From the NCBI GenBank assembly GCA_013911975.1, contig JACESF010000031.1, forward strand, positions 1 through 44,131: a stretch of DNA of 44,131 bases, written 5' to 3'. Below the pieces are notes generated by a model. The model worked only from the letters and a program-made list of their open reading frames with translations, made no database searches and was not told where the DNA came from. A program made the translations under genes and the position numbers. Shown piece by piece: positions 8,249-16,744 of the stretch (position 1 is the stretch's first letter; every line of letters begins with the position of its first letter). Origin of the DNA: Hyphomicrobiales bacterium. GTDB taxonomy: Bacteria > Pseudomonadota > Alphaproteobacteria > Rhizobiales > Xanthobacteraceae.

Positions 8249-9649
8249 ATGGGGGAATTTCGAGGATTGCCGGCAGCTGGCCTTGCCTGCCTCGCCACGA
8301 CACTGGTTGTGATGGGCGGTCCGCCCGCCGCAGCTCAGGCTTCATTCGAGTTCGGCTACAAGGATCGGATCTTCAAGCAGCAATACGTTCTGCCCGAGGA
8401 GATTCCGGCTTCGAGATTGAATGAAGTGGCGTTAGCTCTCGTGGCTATCGCCATGGCAAACCCGACAACGGCCACGGTTGTGACCGATCCGAACGTATTG
8501 AGGCGCCAGCTTCAGGGGGAGTGCGGGGTCATTCTTCTGCGAAGACTTGCGCCGGGGCCCATGACGGACGCCCAGCGTGCACTTGCCAAAATGCCGGATG
8601 CCCTCGATCCGATGCCGGATCGGCTCATCAAGGTCACGTGCAATGCCCAGGTTTTATATTTTGTAGCGGCAAGCGCAGATCCTGCTTCTACCGATCGCCA
8701 GCTCGACGATTTGGCACGCTACATCCCGGAGCGGTTCCGAGATGATTGGGTCATGATTGACCGTATCCAAGATGCGCGACTTTTGCCGTCATTAAAGAAA
8801 TTCGCAACCCTGTGGTTTCGCGCCGATCTCTTGAAGCGGAAAGGGGTTTCCGGCGCAGCTGATATTCTCTCCGAACTTGAGAGCGGTCCGTTCAGCCTGC
8901 GGCTTTCGAAGTTCGCCGACGCCGAAGGCTACGACCCCGTGGATGCGCGGTTGACGTCATTGGAGAACGACGCTGTTCAACGTCTCCCCCGCCTTCAAGC
9001 GGAAGATGCCGCTTCCAGGAAGGAGAGGGAACAGGCTGCGTATGCCGCTCGGCTGCTCCGAGAAGCGGACGACGCCGTAGCGCGTGCCGAAGGGTACCTG
9101 AAGGGCAAGACAGAGGAATACGAAAACGCGGCGATGCGAGCCCGCTTGAATCCGGACCCCACAAGTACGGCCGCACGGGTGGCGGCGTTTCTCGAGGACC
9201 AGGTCACGCGCGCGAAGGCTGATCTGAAGGGGGTCATTGCCGACCGTGAGACGCTAAAGGCGCATCTCGCACAGGTCGCCAATGGCACGCCTGCCACGCC
9301 CGCGCAGCCCCAAGCGCAAGCCCAGCCCGGCGATCCCTCCATGTGCTTTGCCGGGGAGCGGTGCAGTATTCTGTCGAAGACGATCTTCTGCGAGACGCTC
9401 GGCCAGATGCAGGCCGTGCTTGCGAAGCCGGCGGGCCCCCAACGCCGCAAGCTGCTTCATGACCTCATGGCGAGACGCGTCTGCCTGGTGCTCGAGCCCG
9501 GCACGCTTCTCTATCCCCATGGCGACCTTCTGACGGTCACCCCCATCGGCGAGGCGCCCACCAAGGCGGTTGCGGCGAAACTCGAGACAGGGCGCGAAGG
9601 CTTCGTCCTCGAAAGCGCTGTCGGTAGCCATCAGACAGCCAGCCGCTAG
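8249..9649 (+). CDS. Secreted coiled-coil protein of unknown function
   Basis: 466 residues, not recognised. The start is the ATG eight bases after GAGGAG. An N-terminal signal peptide (GLACLATTLVVMGG, then PPAAAQA) predicts export. Residues 30-230 are a globular region of unknown family. Residues 235-345 are a long charged, alanine-rich stretch with heptad character, likely a coiled coil. After a Pro/Gln linker, a small C-terminal domain contains three cysteines (MCFAGERC and IFCE). It is the first gene of a four-gene set running to 11193, and its promoter is divergent from the XRE gene. GC content is slightly below that of the flanks. Confidence 0.72.
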   Translation: MGEFRGLPAAGLACLATTLVVMGGPPAAAQASFEFGYKDRIFKQQYVLPEEIPASRLNEVALALVAIAMANPTTATVVTDPNVLRRQLQGECGVILLRRLAPGPMTDAQRALAKMPDALDPMPDRLIKVTCNAQVLYFVAASADPASTDRQLDDLARYIPERFRDDWVMIDRIQDARLLPSLKKFATLWFRADLLKRKGVSGAADILSELESGPFSLRLSKFADAEGYDPVDARLTSLENDAVQRLPRLQAEDAASRKEREQAAYAARLLREADDAVARAEGYLKGKTEEYENAAMRARLNPDPTSTAARVAAFLEDQVTRAKADLKGVIADRETLKAHLAQVANGTPATPAQPQAQAQPGDPSMCFAGERCSILSKTIFCETLGQMQAVLAKPAGPQRRKLLHDLMARRVCLVLEPGTLLYPHGDLLTVTPIGEAPTKAVAAKLETGREGFVLESAVGSHQTASR

Positions 9650-9663
9650 AGGTCGCGACATCC

Positions 9664-10281
9664 ATGAAAGTCTGGCTCATCAACCCGAAGACGGGCGCGT
9701 TGAAGCACGCGCCCGTCAAGGCTTCATCGCTTCACTCAACGCTCGCTGTGTGGGCCGTGCTGGCCGTGTGCTTGATCGTGCTGACGCTCTTCGAGCCGCC
9801 CTCGTATAGCAGCATGCTCAGGATCATCTGGGCCCCTATGGCGGCCTTCAGCATCTTCATAACACACCGCCGCCTTGGGAAGTCGATGTATCTACGCGGC
9901 TGGCGGTTTGCCGACCCCGATGGATTGGATGCCCGCATGGCGCGGGCTCAGTGGGACCTCCCGCCCGTCGAGGCTCCTTCCGAGAGACCGAGCATGGCAG
10001 CGCCTTTCGTGCTCAACGAAGCCGCCTTTCTCGCCGAGGCAACCCTCCCCGCCAGCGCCCCTCCGCAGGCCATCCGAATGCCCCGCATCCCGCACATGTC
10101 CGGAGGAACGAACTTCATGCGCTTCATCATGTATGCCGTGGCCGTGCTGGCCTTTCTCGCCGGCATTCTCTCGGTCGTGTCCATGCGCTCAGACATCCAA
10201 CTGGGCATGAGCCTGACGGCCTTCATCGGCAGCTTCATCCTGCTTGGCCTCGGCCACATCATGGGAAGGCTGGCGCGATGA
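9664..10281 (+). CDS. Membrane protein of unknown function, paralogue of 10816-11193
   Basis: 205 residues with two hydrophobic helices near residues 28-65 and two near the C-terminus. It opens with MKVWLINPKTGALKHA and has GWRFADPDGLDARMARAQWDL around residues 79-99. The protein encoded two genes downstream opens with MKVLLHNPNSGELKAV and ends with a matching GW-F-HPE...HKWRL stretch, so the two are related. The extra C-terminal region (residues 105-205) with two more helices is unique to this protein. It begins 14 bases after the secreted protein gene and overlaps the next gene by 4 bases. Confidence 0.68.
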   Translation: MKVWLINPKTGALKHAPVKASSLHSTLAVWAVLAVCLIVLTLFEPPSYSSMLRIIWAPMAAFSIFITHRRLGKSMYLRGWRFADPDGLDARMARAQWDLPPVEAPSERPSMAAPFVLNEAAFLAEATLPASAPPQAIRMPRIPHMSGGTNFMRFIMYAVAVLAFLAGILSVVSMRSDIQLGMSLTAFIGSFILLGLGHIMGRLAR

Positions 10282-10712
10282 AGGGTGTCACGTTCGTCGC
10301 TCTTTTCGCCGCCATTGCGGGTGTGGCGCCGGCCAGTGCTCAGAGCCGGGATTCAGGCACCGGTTGGCAGTGCTTCGACAACATGGAGCAGTTGAGGGCC
10401 TTCGAAACCGAGGGTCCCATTCGGCTGAACAACATTTCGATCCGAGAGGCGCCCGATCTTATCTCCGGCGTCTCGAAGATCACGTTCAAGGCGTCCATCG
10501 CCAATCGCAGTCGCTCCCGCGTCGTCGCTTCGGTGGAGATGATCGGTTCAGCGGGCGCCACCTCCTTGTTCGCCATATCTGCTCGCCCGAGCTTCGATGT
10601 CGTGAACCCGGGCGACAATGCCGAACTGACCCAATCCATCTTCGCCGAGAAGGACACGCTCGCCAGGGCCGATGGCGGGTGCATCAAGTTCGTGGCTTTT
10701 CCGACGAAATAA
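10278..10712 (+). CDS. Small secreted protein of unknown function
   Basis: 144 residues. It starts at an ATG overlapping the preceding stop (ATGA), so translation is coupled. A clear signal peptide (VTFVALFAAIAGVAPASAQ) should be cut near residue 22. The mature part looks beta-rich, with the FKASIANRSRSRVVASVEMIG segment resembling an immunoglobulin-like strand pair, and has two cysteines (WQCFD and GGCIKF) that could form a disulfide. No family is recognised. Its position between two paralogous membrane proteins suggests a joint envelope function. Confidence 0.68.
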   Translation: MKGVTFVALFAAIAGVAPASAQSRDSGTGWQCFDNMEQLRAFETEGPIRLNNISIREAPDLISGVSKITFKASIANRSRSRVVASVEMIGSAGATSLFAISARPSFDVVNPGDNAELTQSIFAEKDTLARADGGCIKFVAFPTK

Positions 10713-10815
10713 CCGGGCCGCCTGCTGCGATGGCCTTGCGGCGGCTCGCTCGTCACAGCAGCACAAGGCGGCGAGTCAGGCCGCCGCCCTCCCTATTTCA
10801 AGACCTGGGGGTATC

Positions 10816-11193
10816 ATGAAAGTTCTTCTGCACAATCCAAACAGCGGCGAGCTAAAGGCCGTGAAGATCGGCTGGAGCTGGACATTGTTCTTTTTCAGCG
10901 GCTTCTTCGGTCTGCCCCTGTTCCTTCGCAAGCTCTATTACTGGGGGCTGTTTTTCCTGATCCTGCCCCTCATGTTCAGCTTTGCGCCCGAGATACCCGA
11001 GGACAAAGGCGAGCAGGCCGTGATCGTGCTGACCTACCTATTCAGTGTGCTCATCCAGTTTGGGCTATACGTCTTCATCGCCATCAAGGGTAATGAGCTG
11101 ACGGCCAAGAACCTGCTGGAAAAGGGCTGGAAATTCGCCCATCCAGAGGCCGTTGAGACGCAGTTCGCGAAGCACAAATGGAGGCTCATGTGA
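10816..11193 (+). CDS. Small membrane protein, DUF2628-like
   Basis: 125 residues with three hydrophobic helices. The opening MKVLLHNPNSGELKAVKIGWSWTLFFFSGFFG has the GWSWTLFFF pattern of the DUF2628 group of small membrane proteins. The C-terminus (EKGWKFAHPEAVETQFAKHKWRL) matches the related protein at 9664-10281. It follows that operon after about 100 bases and has a GGGGG ribosome site at suitable distance. Function is unknown. It is the last intact gene before a block of pseudogenes; the gap 11194-11397 shows no gene. Confidence 0.7.
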   Translation: MKVLLHNPNSGELKAVKIGWSWTLFFFSGFFGLPLFLRKLYYWGLFFLILPLMFSFAPEIPEDKGEQAVIVLTYLFSVLIQFGLYVFIAIKGNELTAKNLLEKGWKFAHPEAVETQFAKHKWRLM

Positions 11194-11397
11194 GTGTCTC
11201 CTTCGACCACCGGCTTGTTTTGAAGCCAAGCTGCCGCTTGCCCGTTGACTATCGCGCACCGGGGCGGGTGACGTCAGGGGGTTGGGCCCTTATGCGCAAA
11301 GGATTTTCCACGATCCTCATGAGCGATAGAAGGGTTATCTATAAATCACAGACTTGCTAAAATAAGAGCTATAAAGAGGCGTTCTATAGCTCACGGC

Positions 11398-11718
11398 ATG
11401 GAACTGGGCCCAGCGCGGATGGCCACGCTTCACTACGATATGGCCGCTCTCGAGGCGATGGAGCGGCAGTTTCTTCTGCTATCCGGGGAGGTGATCGGGG
11501 CTGTCCGCCATGTGAGCGACGGAGAACGCGATCTGCTTCGGATCGAATCCCTCAGCAACGAGGCCGTCAAGACCAGCGCAATCGAAGGCGAAATGCTGGA
11601 TCGTCTCAGTATCCAATCATCTCTGCGCCGGCAGCTCGGGCTCGATGCCGATAATCGCGACGTGAAGTCGTAGGAACGTAGCGTCGCTGAAATGATGATT
11701 GATCTCTATCGCACCTGA
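11398..11718 (+). pseudogene. Fic-family protein, N-terminal remnant
   Basis: The frame encodes the N-terminal DUF4172 region that precedes Fic AMPylation domains: SAIEGE, then LDRLSIQSSLRRQLGLD. It should continue for about 280 more residues with an HPFxxGNGR motif, but none is present. A TAG stops the frame at 11671-11673. Beyond it the same frame still reads ERSVAEMMIDLYRT, matching the family, before a second stop (TGA) at 11716-11718. So the gene was disrupted by nonsense changes and then cut off near 11720-11755, where a threonine synthase remnant on the other strand begins. Confidence 0.75.
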
Positions 11719-11751
11719 GAGGCTCAACGAGGTTGCGCTCGACGGATTTCG

Positions 11752-12110
11752 GCCCATGAAAAATTCGATCTCTGCGCCGGATGCCAAGCATTCCAGCACG
11801 GTGGCGCGGATACCATCATCGTGCAGGGCGGAATAAACATGGACGCTACCACGTTGCCCGTACAGGCATCAGGCGGCCGCAGCGTTGCCAGAGCTGAGAA
11901 GAGCCACCCGGTCACGCCGAGTTCGCGATACCGGCTGAGCGCCATGGACGCACCACATGCATTGAAGCTACGAGTGGGATCGATCGGCTCGTCCTTCAGA
12001 TAGAGATGCGGCAGGCCTGAGGTCTGTCCGAATGTTTCGAGGCGAACAATAGGCGTGAATCCTTCGCCCATATGCACGCTTTGATCTGAGATCACGTCAT
12101 GGTCCGCCAT
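11752..12110 (-). pseudogene. Threonine synthase-like remnant
   Basis: The minus strand reads MGEGFTPIVRLETFG, then LPHLYLKDEPIDPTRSFNACGASMA. This matches the substrate- and PLP-binding region of threonine synthase, usually K-x-E-x-x-NPTGSFKARG. The PLP-binding lysine is replaced by asparagine (SFN). After the RYRELGVTGW segment a frameshift near 11890-11900 moves the matching reading to another frame (SSGNAAAA, then TVLECLASGAEIEFF), which also contains a stop. The N-terminal region and the C-terminal two thirds are missing. It is clearly non-functional. Confidence 0.7.
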
Positions 12111-12141
12111 CCGCCGCCATTGTTAAATGGAAGAGGAGATT

Positions 12142-13053
12142 TCAACGCGAGCCACATGGCGGATCCGCTTGCGGGCCGAGCGATTTCTGAAGCGACCGCG
12201 CGAGGTTCGCGAGTTGGGGCGCGATCTGCGTTTCCAGCACGGACGTGGACAGGCTGGCGGCCGGGGCCCCGCAATTCAACACATAGGGGACCGTGCCATC
12301 GGGCATCACGAGGGGCACCGCCACCGTGTTATAGGCCTTGTGGTAGACGCCGATATTCAGCACGAAGCCGGTGCGCCCATAATCCAGCAGGGCCTCTTCG
12401 AGGCAGGCCCGCGCCGTACTGAACCGCGCTTCATCCTGCGCGGTGAGCTCGTTCAGGATGCGCGCCCGCCCATCTGGCCCATGGCCCGCGATGAAGGCCC
12501 AGCCCAAAGCGGACGTGGCGAGCGGGACGGTGGAGCCGACGCGCAAATTCATGAGGAGTTGGTTCTGGCCCTCGCACCGCTCGACGAACACCATGTCGAG
12601 GCCGTCGCGCACGCCGATGCCGCAGGCCGCGCCGTATTTGGAGGCGAGTTCCTGCATGTAGGGGCGGGCGAGATCGATCACGCTCATTCCCGACAGGGCG
12701 CTATATCCCAGCCGCAGCACCGCGAGGCCCGGGCGCATGCGCTCGTTGGCCACCATGGTCAGCATACCCAGTTCCAGCAGGGTATGGCACAGCCGCCAGA
12801 CGGTGGGCTGCGGCAGGCCGGTGATCTTGGCGATCTGTGAGCCGCTCAGCTCCGGACGGTTCACGCTGAAGCACTGAAGAATCATCACGCCCCGCGCCAG
12901 CGCCGTCACGAACTGCCGGTCCTTGCCGCTCTCCCCTGCCTCATCCGCCGCCGCGCCAGCCGCGCCTTGGGCCTCGCCCCCGACAGGGTGCGTGGCCAAG
13001 GGCAAAGGTGGCCGTCCACGGCGACGGGGGGCTCCATCCTGCGTGCTCACCAT
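12142..13053 (-). CDS. IclR-family transcriptional regulator
   Basis: 303 residues from the ATG (or the adjacent GTG) preceded by GTGGAGG; a longer open frame upstream has no ribosome site. A basic N-terminal tail (RRRGRPPLP) precedes a winged helix (SGSQIAKITGLPQPTVWRLCHTL, around residues 70-95). The C-terminal effector domain follows, with GLDMVFVERCEG and VLNIGVYH typical of IclR sensors. It is divergent from the catabolic operon. A palindrome in the shared intergenic region recurs before the CoA-transferase gene, so it probably controls both. IclR proteins usually sense an aromatic or short organic acid; the ligand is unknown here. Confidence 0.9.
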   Translation of the reverse strand: MVSTQDGAPRRRGRPPLPLATHPVGGEAQGAAGAAADEAGESGKDRQFVTALARGVMILQCFSVNRPELSGSQIAKITGLPQPTVWRLCHTLLELGMLTMVANERMRPGLAVLRLGYSALSGMSVIDLARPYMQELASKYGAACGIGVRDGLDMVFVERCEGQNQLLMNLRVGSTVPLATSALGWAFIAGHGPDGRARILNELTAQDEARFSTARACLEEALLDYGRTGFVLNIGVYHKAYNTVAVPLVMPDGTVPYVLNCGAPAASLSTSVLETQIAPQLANLARSLQKSLGPQADPPCGSR

Positions 13054-13093
13054 GACCTCCACTTGTGCTGCACCATCAAGCATGACATAAATA

Positions 13094-13126
13094 TTCGCTA
13101 AGCAATATATATATTTGCATAGCGAA
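13094..13126. promoter_or_regulatory. Putative IclR operator 1
   Basis: TTCGCTAAGCAA and TTGCATAGCGAA form a 12-bp inverted repeat with one mismatched pair around an AT-rich centre, halfway between the divergent IclR gene and the first catabolic gene. The right half recurs with 14 of 15 matching bases at 14373-14387. Confidence 0.65.
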
Positions 13127-13170
13127 TTAAAAGGAAATCTTCCGCGGTACACGCGGTCCGAGGAGAGGAC

Positions 13171-14343
13171 ATGGAACCAAGGCTTTTCCAGCCGCTGGAC
13201 ATCAGGGGCGTTACGCTTCGGAACCGCATCGCGCTTGCGCCGATGCTGACCTATGGCGCGCGCAACGGCTACGTCACCGATTGGCACATGGCCCATCTCG
13301 GCAAGTTCGCGGCCGGCGGGGTTGGCCTCGTCTTTCTGGAATCCACCAAGGTCGATCCGCGCGGCTGCACCACAGCCAACGATCCCGGCATCTGGAAGGA
13401 CGACTTCATCGCGCCGCTCCAGCGCATTACGCAGTTCGTGAAATCCCAGGGCGCGGCGGCGGGCATTCAGCTAGGCCATTCCGGGCGCAAGGCGCGCAAT
13501 TCCCTTCCCTGGCTCGGCCGCGCGCCGCTCGCCTCGGCGCCGGGGGTCGATCACGGAGAAGAGTGGGAACTCATCGGCCCGAGCGCCATCCCCCATTCCC
13601 CCCAGGCCGGCGTCCCGCGCGCCATGACGGTGGATGACATCGCCGAACAGGTGGAGGCCTGGGGCCTCGCCGCTGTGCGCGCCGACCGGGCCGGATTTGA
13701 CGTGCTCGAAATCCACTGCGCCCACGGCTATCTGCTGCACCAATTCCTGTCCCCCATGGCCAACGCCCGCACCGATGCCTATGGCGGCAGCTTCCTCAAT
13801 CGCGCCCGCTTTCCTTTGGATGTTGTGGAGCGCGTGCGGGCCGCATGGCCCGCCGACAAGCCGCTGTTCGTGCGCATTTCGGCAGTGGACGAAGGCGGCT
13901 GGACCATCGAGGAGAGCGTCGCCTTCTCCCGTCTGCTCAAGGAGCACGGCGTCGATGTCGTGGATTGCAGCGCGGGCGGCATGACGCCCGCATCCGTTAC
14001 CGAGGTGGGGCCGGTGCCGGTGCTGGGATATCAGGTTCCGTTCGCCCACCGCATCCGCCAGGACGTGGACATGAAGACCATGGCGGTCGGCCTGATCATC
14101 CATGCCGATCAGGCGGACGCCATCCTCACGGATGGCTCGGCCGACCTCGTGGCCCTGGGACGGGAACTGCTCCACAACCCCAATTGGGCACTGGACGCGG
14201 CGGAAAAGCTGGGCCGGGCCGATGTCTTCGCCACCGTGCCTCCCAACTATGGCTATTGGCTGGAAAAGCGCGCCCGTGCGGGCTTCGCGCGCCGCTCCTC
14301 CACATGGCTCGCCGGCAGCGACCAACCGCGCGGAGCCGCCTGA
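13171..14343 (+). CDS. NADH:flavin oxidoreductase of the old yellow enzyme family
   Basis: A 390-residue FMN-dependent ene-reductase with a TIM barrel, expected to reduce or isomerise an activated C=C bond using NAD(P)H. Signatures are QLGHSGRKA (YqjM-type), the HCAHGYLLHQF active-site stretch with its paired His, and the RTDAYGGS motif before NRARFPLDVVERVR. The usual cysteine in the PMCMY loop of YqjM is a leucine here (APMLTYG), which should change redox tuning. A GGAGAGG ribosome site supports the start. It is the first gene of the operon and lies just after the putative IclR operator. Confidence 0.92.
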   Translation: MEPRLFQPLDIRGVTLRNRIALAPMLTYGARNGYVTDWHMAHLGKFAAGGVGLVFLESTKVDPRGCTTANDPGIWKDDFIAPLQRITQFVKSQGAAAGIQLGHSGRKARNSLPWLGRAPLASAPGVDHGEEWELIGPSAIPHSPQAGVPRAMTVDDIAEQVEAWGLAAVRADRAGFDVLEIHCAHGYLLHQFLSPMANARTDAYGGSFLNRARFPLDVVERVRAAWPADKPLFVRISAVDEGGWTIEESVAFSRLLKEHGVDVVDCSAGGMTPASVTEVGPVPVLGYQVPFAHRIRQDVDMKTMAVGLIIHADQADAILTDGSADLVALGRELLHNPNWALDAAEKLGRADVFATVPPNYGYWLEKRARAGFARRSSTWLAGSDQPRGAA

Positions 14344-14372
14344 CATTCTGCTGGCCATACTATGAATAATCA

Positions 14373-14387
14373 ATTTGCATAGCAAAT
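14373..14387. promoter_or_regulatory. Putative IclR operator 2
   Basis: ATTTGCATAGCAAAT, an imperfect palindrome of its own, matches the right half of the 13094-13126 site in 14 of 15 bases. A CTATG/CATAG pair (14360-14364 and 14378-14382) adds a second inverted arm. It lies in the 54-base gap directly before the ribosome site of the CoA-transferase gene, suggesting a second controlled promoter. Confidence 0.55.
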
Positions 14388-14397
14388 AGGTGATGAT

Positions 14398-15684
14398 GTG
14401 AGCGAAGCGAAGGACGCGGTCGGCGCGGAACACCAGAGCGGTGTTTCCGGCGGCCCGCTCAGCGGACTGAAGGTGGTGGAAATCGGCGTCGCCATGGCCG
14501 GTCCCTTCTGCACCATGACGCTCGGCGATTACGGCGCCGATGTCATCAAGATCGAGAAGCCCGTCGAAGGCGATGACAGCCGGAGCTGGACCCCGCGCTT
14601 CCACGACACGCTCGGCTACTATTTCGCCTCCGCCAACCGCAACAAGCGCGCCGTCGCCCTGGATCTGAAGCAGCCGGAAGGGGTGGAGATCGCAGCCCGG
14701 CTGATCGATCAGGCGGACGTGCTGGTCCACAATTTCCGGCCCGGCGTGCTCGAACGCCTGGGATTGGGATGGGAGGCGCTGTCCGCGCGCAATCCGCGCC
14801 TCATCTATTGCGCCATCAGCGGCTTTGGCGCCTCCGGTCCGCTCAGCGCCAAGCCCGCCAACGACCTGTTCATGCAGGCCTATTCCGGCGGCATGAGCAT
14901 TACCGGCGAGCCCGGCGGCTCACCCGCCAAGATGGGCATGTCGGTGGCGGACGTGGGCGCCGGCATGTTCGCCGTCATCGGCATCCTCATGGCCATCGAG
15001 GCGCGCCGGCAGACCGGGCGCGGCCAAAGGGTCGATACCTCGCTCCTTGAGGGGCAGATCGCCATGCTCGCCCATTTCATCACCCGCTATTTCGCGAGCG
15101 GCGACGTGCCGGGGCCGAGCGGCAGCGGCGCGCTCAGCAGCCCCATCTACCGCGCCTACAAGGGCAGCGACGACTGGATCGTCATTTCCGCCTTCAACCA
15201 GCGCATGTGGCAGGGCCTGTGCCGCGCGCTGGAACGGCAAGAATGGATCGAGGACCCGCGTTTCCTGGATGCCGGGCTGCGCTCCACCAACCGCCATCTG
15301 CTCATCGACATGATCACGGCGGTGATCGCTCCGCGCACCGTCGCCGAATGGGAAGAGCGGCTGGTGAAGGAGGGCGTGCCGTGCTCGCCGGTCAACAAGA
15401 TCGACCGCATGGTCGCCGAGCCGCAGGTGGCGGCCTGCCAGATGATCCAGGACATCGACCTGCCCGGCCTCGGCCCCATGCGCATGGCGGGGCTGCCGGT
15501 GAAGCTGTCCGCCTCCCCCGGCGGCGTGCGCCGCCATCCGCCCCGGCTCGGGGAGCACACCGCCCAGGTGCTTGAGGAGCTTGGTCTTTCCCCTTCGGAC
15601 GTGGCGCGCCTCGCGGCCAGCGGCGTGGTCGGCCTCGATGCCGGCTGGCTGGCGCCCGCCTCCACCGCCCAGGCCGCCCAATAA
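14398..15684 (+). CDS. CaiB/BaiF-type (class III) CoA-transferase
   Basis: 428 residues. Moves CoA from a donor such as succinyl-CoA to a carboxylic acid through an aspartyl-CoA thioester. The N-terminal LKVVEIGVAMAGPFCTMTLGDYGADVIKIEKP and the mid-region SVADVGAGM are diagnostic; D185 is the likely nucleophile. The start is a GTG after AGGTGATGAT. It is 54 bases downstream of the OYE gene, with the second putative operator between them. In this cluster it would activate the acid substrate as its CoA ester before hydration. Confidence 0.93.
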   Translation: MSEAKDAVGAEHQSGVSGGPLSGLKVVEIGVAMAGPFCTMTLGDYGADVIKIEKPVEGDDSRSWTPRFHDTLGYYFASANRNKRAVALDLKQPEGVEIAARLIDQADVLVHNFRPGVLERLGLGWEALSARNPRLIYCAISGFGASGPLSAKPANDLFMQAYSGGMSITGEPGGSPAKMGMSVADVGAGMFAVIGILMAIEARRQTGRGQRVDTSLLEGQIAMLAHFITRYFASGDVPGPSGSGALSSPIYRAYKGSDDWIVISAFNQRMWQGLCRALERQEWIEDPRFLDAGLRSTNRHLLIDMITAVIAPRTVAEWEERLVKEGVPCSPVNKIDRMVAEPQVAACQMIQDIDLPGLGPMRMAGLPVKLSASPGGVRRHPPRLGEHTAQVLEELGLSPSDVARLAASGVVGLDAGWLAPASTAQAAQ

Positions 15685-15725
15685 CCACGTTGCCCCATGA
15701 CGGGGGCTGATGAGGAAACGCCAGA

Positions 15726-16241
15726 ATGGCACTGCTGACTGACGACGTGCGCAGCTATATCGGCCGGACGAGCGAACCCTGGTTCGCCTGCGACGCCATC
15801 GAAGCGGGAGCCGTGCGCCGCTATGCGCAGGCCATCATGGACCCCGACCCGGCCTATGCCGGTGAGGGCCGCGACCGTTTCGGCGGGCCGGTGGCGCCCC
15901 CGCTCTATCCCGCCTTCATGTTCCGGCTGCCCTTCGGCTCGCCGGACTATCTGACGGAGAATGCGGAGAACCCGGACTTCGACGGCCTCGCCACATCGGT
16001 CTCCAGTGGCCTGCCGGAGCTGCCGCTGCCAGGCCTCGCTTTGCTCAATGGCGGCGCCGAGATCGAGCTGTTCCGCTACGCCCGCCACGGCGAGCGCGTG
16101 CTCCAGAAATCCCGCTACGCCGACATCACGGAACGACAGTCCAAGGCGGGGCCGATGCTGCTCGTCATCGTGGAGACCACCTACGAGACCGAGGCCGGCG
16201 AGGTGCTGCTGAAGGTCCGCAAGACCTTGATCCGGAGATGA
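15726..16241 (+). CDS. FAS1-like/MaoC hot-dog dehydratase subunit
   Basis: 171 residues with a single hot-dog fold of the kind named FAS1-like dehydratase (N-terminal half of double hot-dog hydratases). The opening YIGRTSEPWFACDAIEAGAVRRYAQAIMDPDPAY and the APPLYPAFMF segment fit. These half-proteins usually lack the full catalytic dyad and pair with a catalytic MaoC partner, which is exactly the next gene, coupled by an ATGA overlap. Together they would hydrate an enoyl-CoA. A GAGGAAA ribosome site precedes the ATG. Confidence 0.85.
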   Translation: MALLTDDVRSYIGRTSEPWFACDAIEAGAVRRYAQAIMDPDPAYAGEGRDRFGGPVAPPLYPAFMFRLPFGSPDYLTENAENPDFDGLATSVSSGLPELPLPGLALLNGGAEIELFRYARHGERVLQKSRYADITERQSKAGPMLLVIVETTYETEAGEVLLKVRKTLIRR

Positions 16242-16744
16242 TGGACATCATGCGACGCAATTTTGAAGACGTCCTGGCCGGCGACGAGTTGACCGTGCTG
16301 GTCAAGGGACCGCTGACCACCGCGCATCTCATGCGCTGGTCCGCCGCCACGGAAAACTGGCACAAGATCCATTACGACCTGCCGTTCGCCACAGGCCACG
16401 ACAAGCTGCCGGGCCTGCTCATCAACGGGTCGCTGAAGCAGCAGTTCGTGGCCCAGTTCCTGAAGGATTGGGCGGGACCGGACGGCTGGGCCTGGAAGAT
16501 CGCCTTCCAGTTCCGCGCCATGAACCTGGCCGGCGAGCGCCTGGAATTATGGGCGCGCGTCACCAGGCTGGAGCGGGCGGAGGCCTTCGGCCTCGTGCAT
16601 CTGGAACTGGGCGTCCGCAACGGGGAGGGCAAGGAATCCACCCCCGGCAGCGCCGTAGTGGCCCTGCCCTACCGTGACGGACCGGCGGTTCCCTACCCGT
16701 TCGTTCCTCCCGTCCTCCCATCGGCGGAGGCGGCAGGCGCATGA
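16238..16744 (+). CDS. MaoC-like enoyl-CoA hydratase subunit
   Basis: 168 residues, hot-dog fold, the likely partner of the preceding gene. LMRWSAATENWHKIHYD carries the residues where (R)-hydratases have their catalytic Asp/His pair. Here the aspartate position reads ENWHKIHYD, so the exact dyad is altered or shifted and should be modelled. LPGLLINGSLKQQF matches the MaoC helix that follows. It overlaps both neighbours by 4 bases, a tightly coupled arrangement typical of a heteromeric enzyme. The substrate would be the CoA ester made by the CaiB-type transferase. Confidence 0.82.
   Translation: MMDIMRRNFEDVLAGDELTVLVKGPLTTAHLMRWSAATENWHKIHYDLPFATGHDKLPGLLINGSLKQQFVAQFLKDWAGPDGWAWKIAFQFRAMNLAGERLELWARVTRLERAEAFGLVHLELGVRNGEGKESTPGSAVVALPYRDGPAVPYPFVPPVLPSAEAAGA

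Noticed and set aside
13471..14730. A 419-residue minus-strand open frame over the OYE gene
   Set aside because: Shadow of the OYE and CoA-transferase genes; it would also cover the putative operator at 14373-14387.
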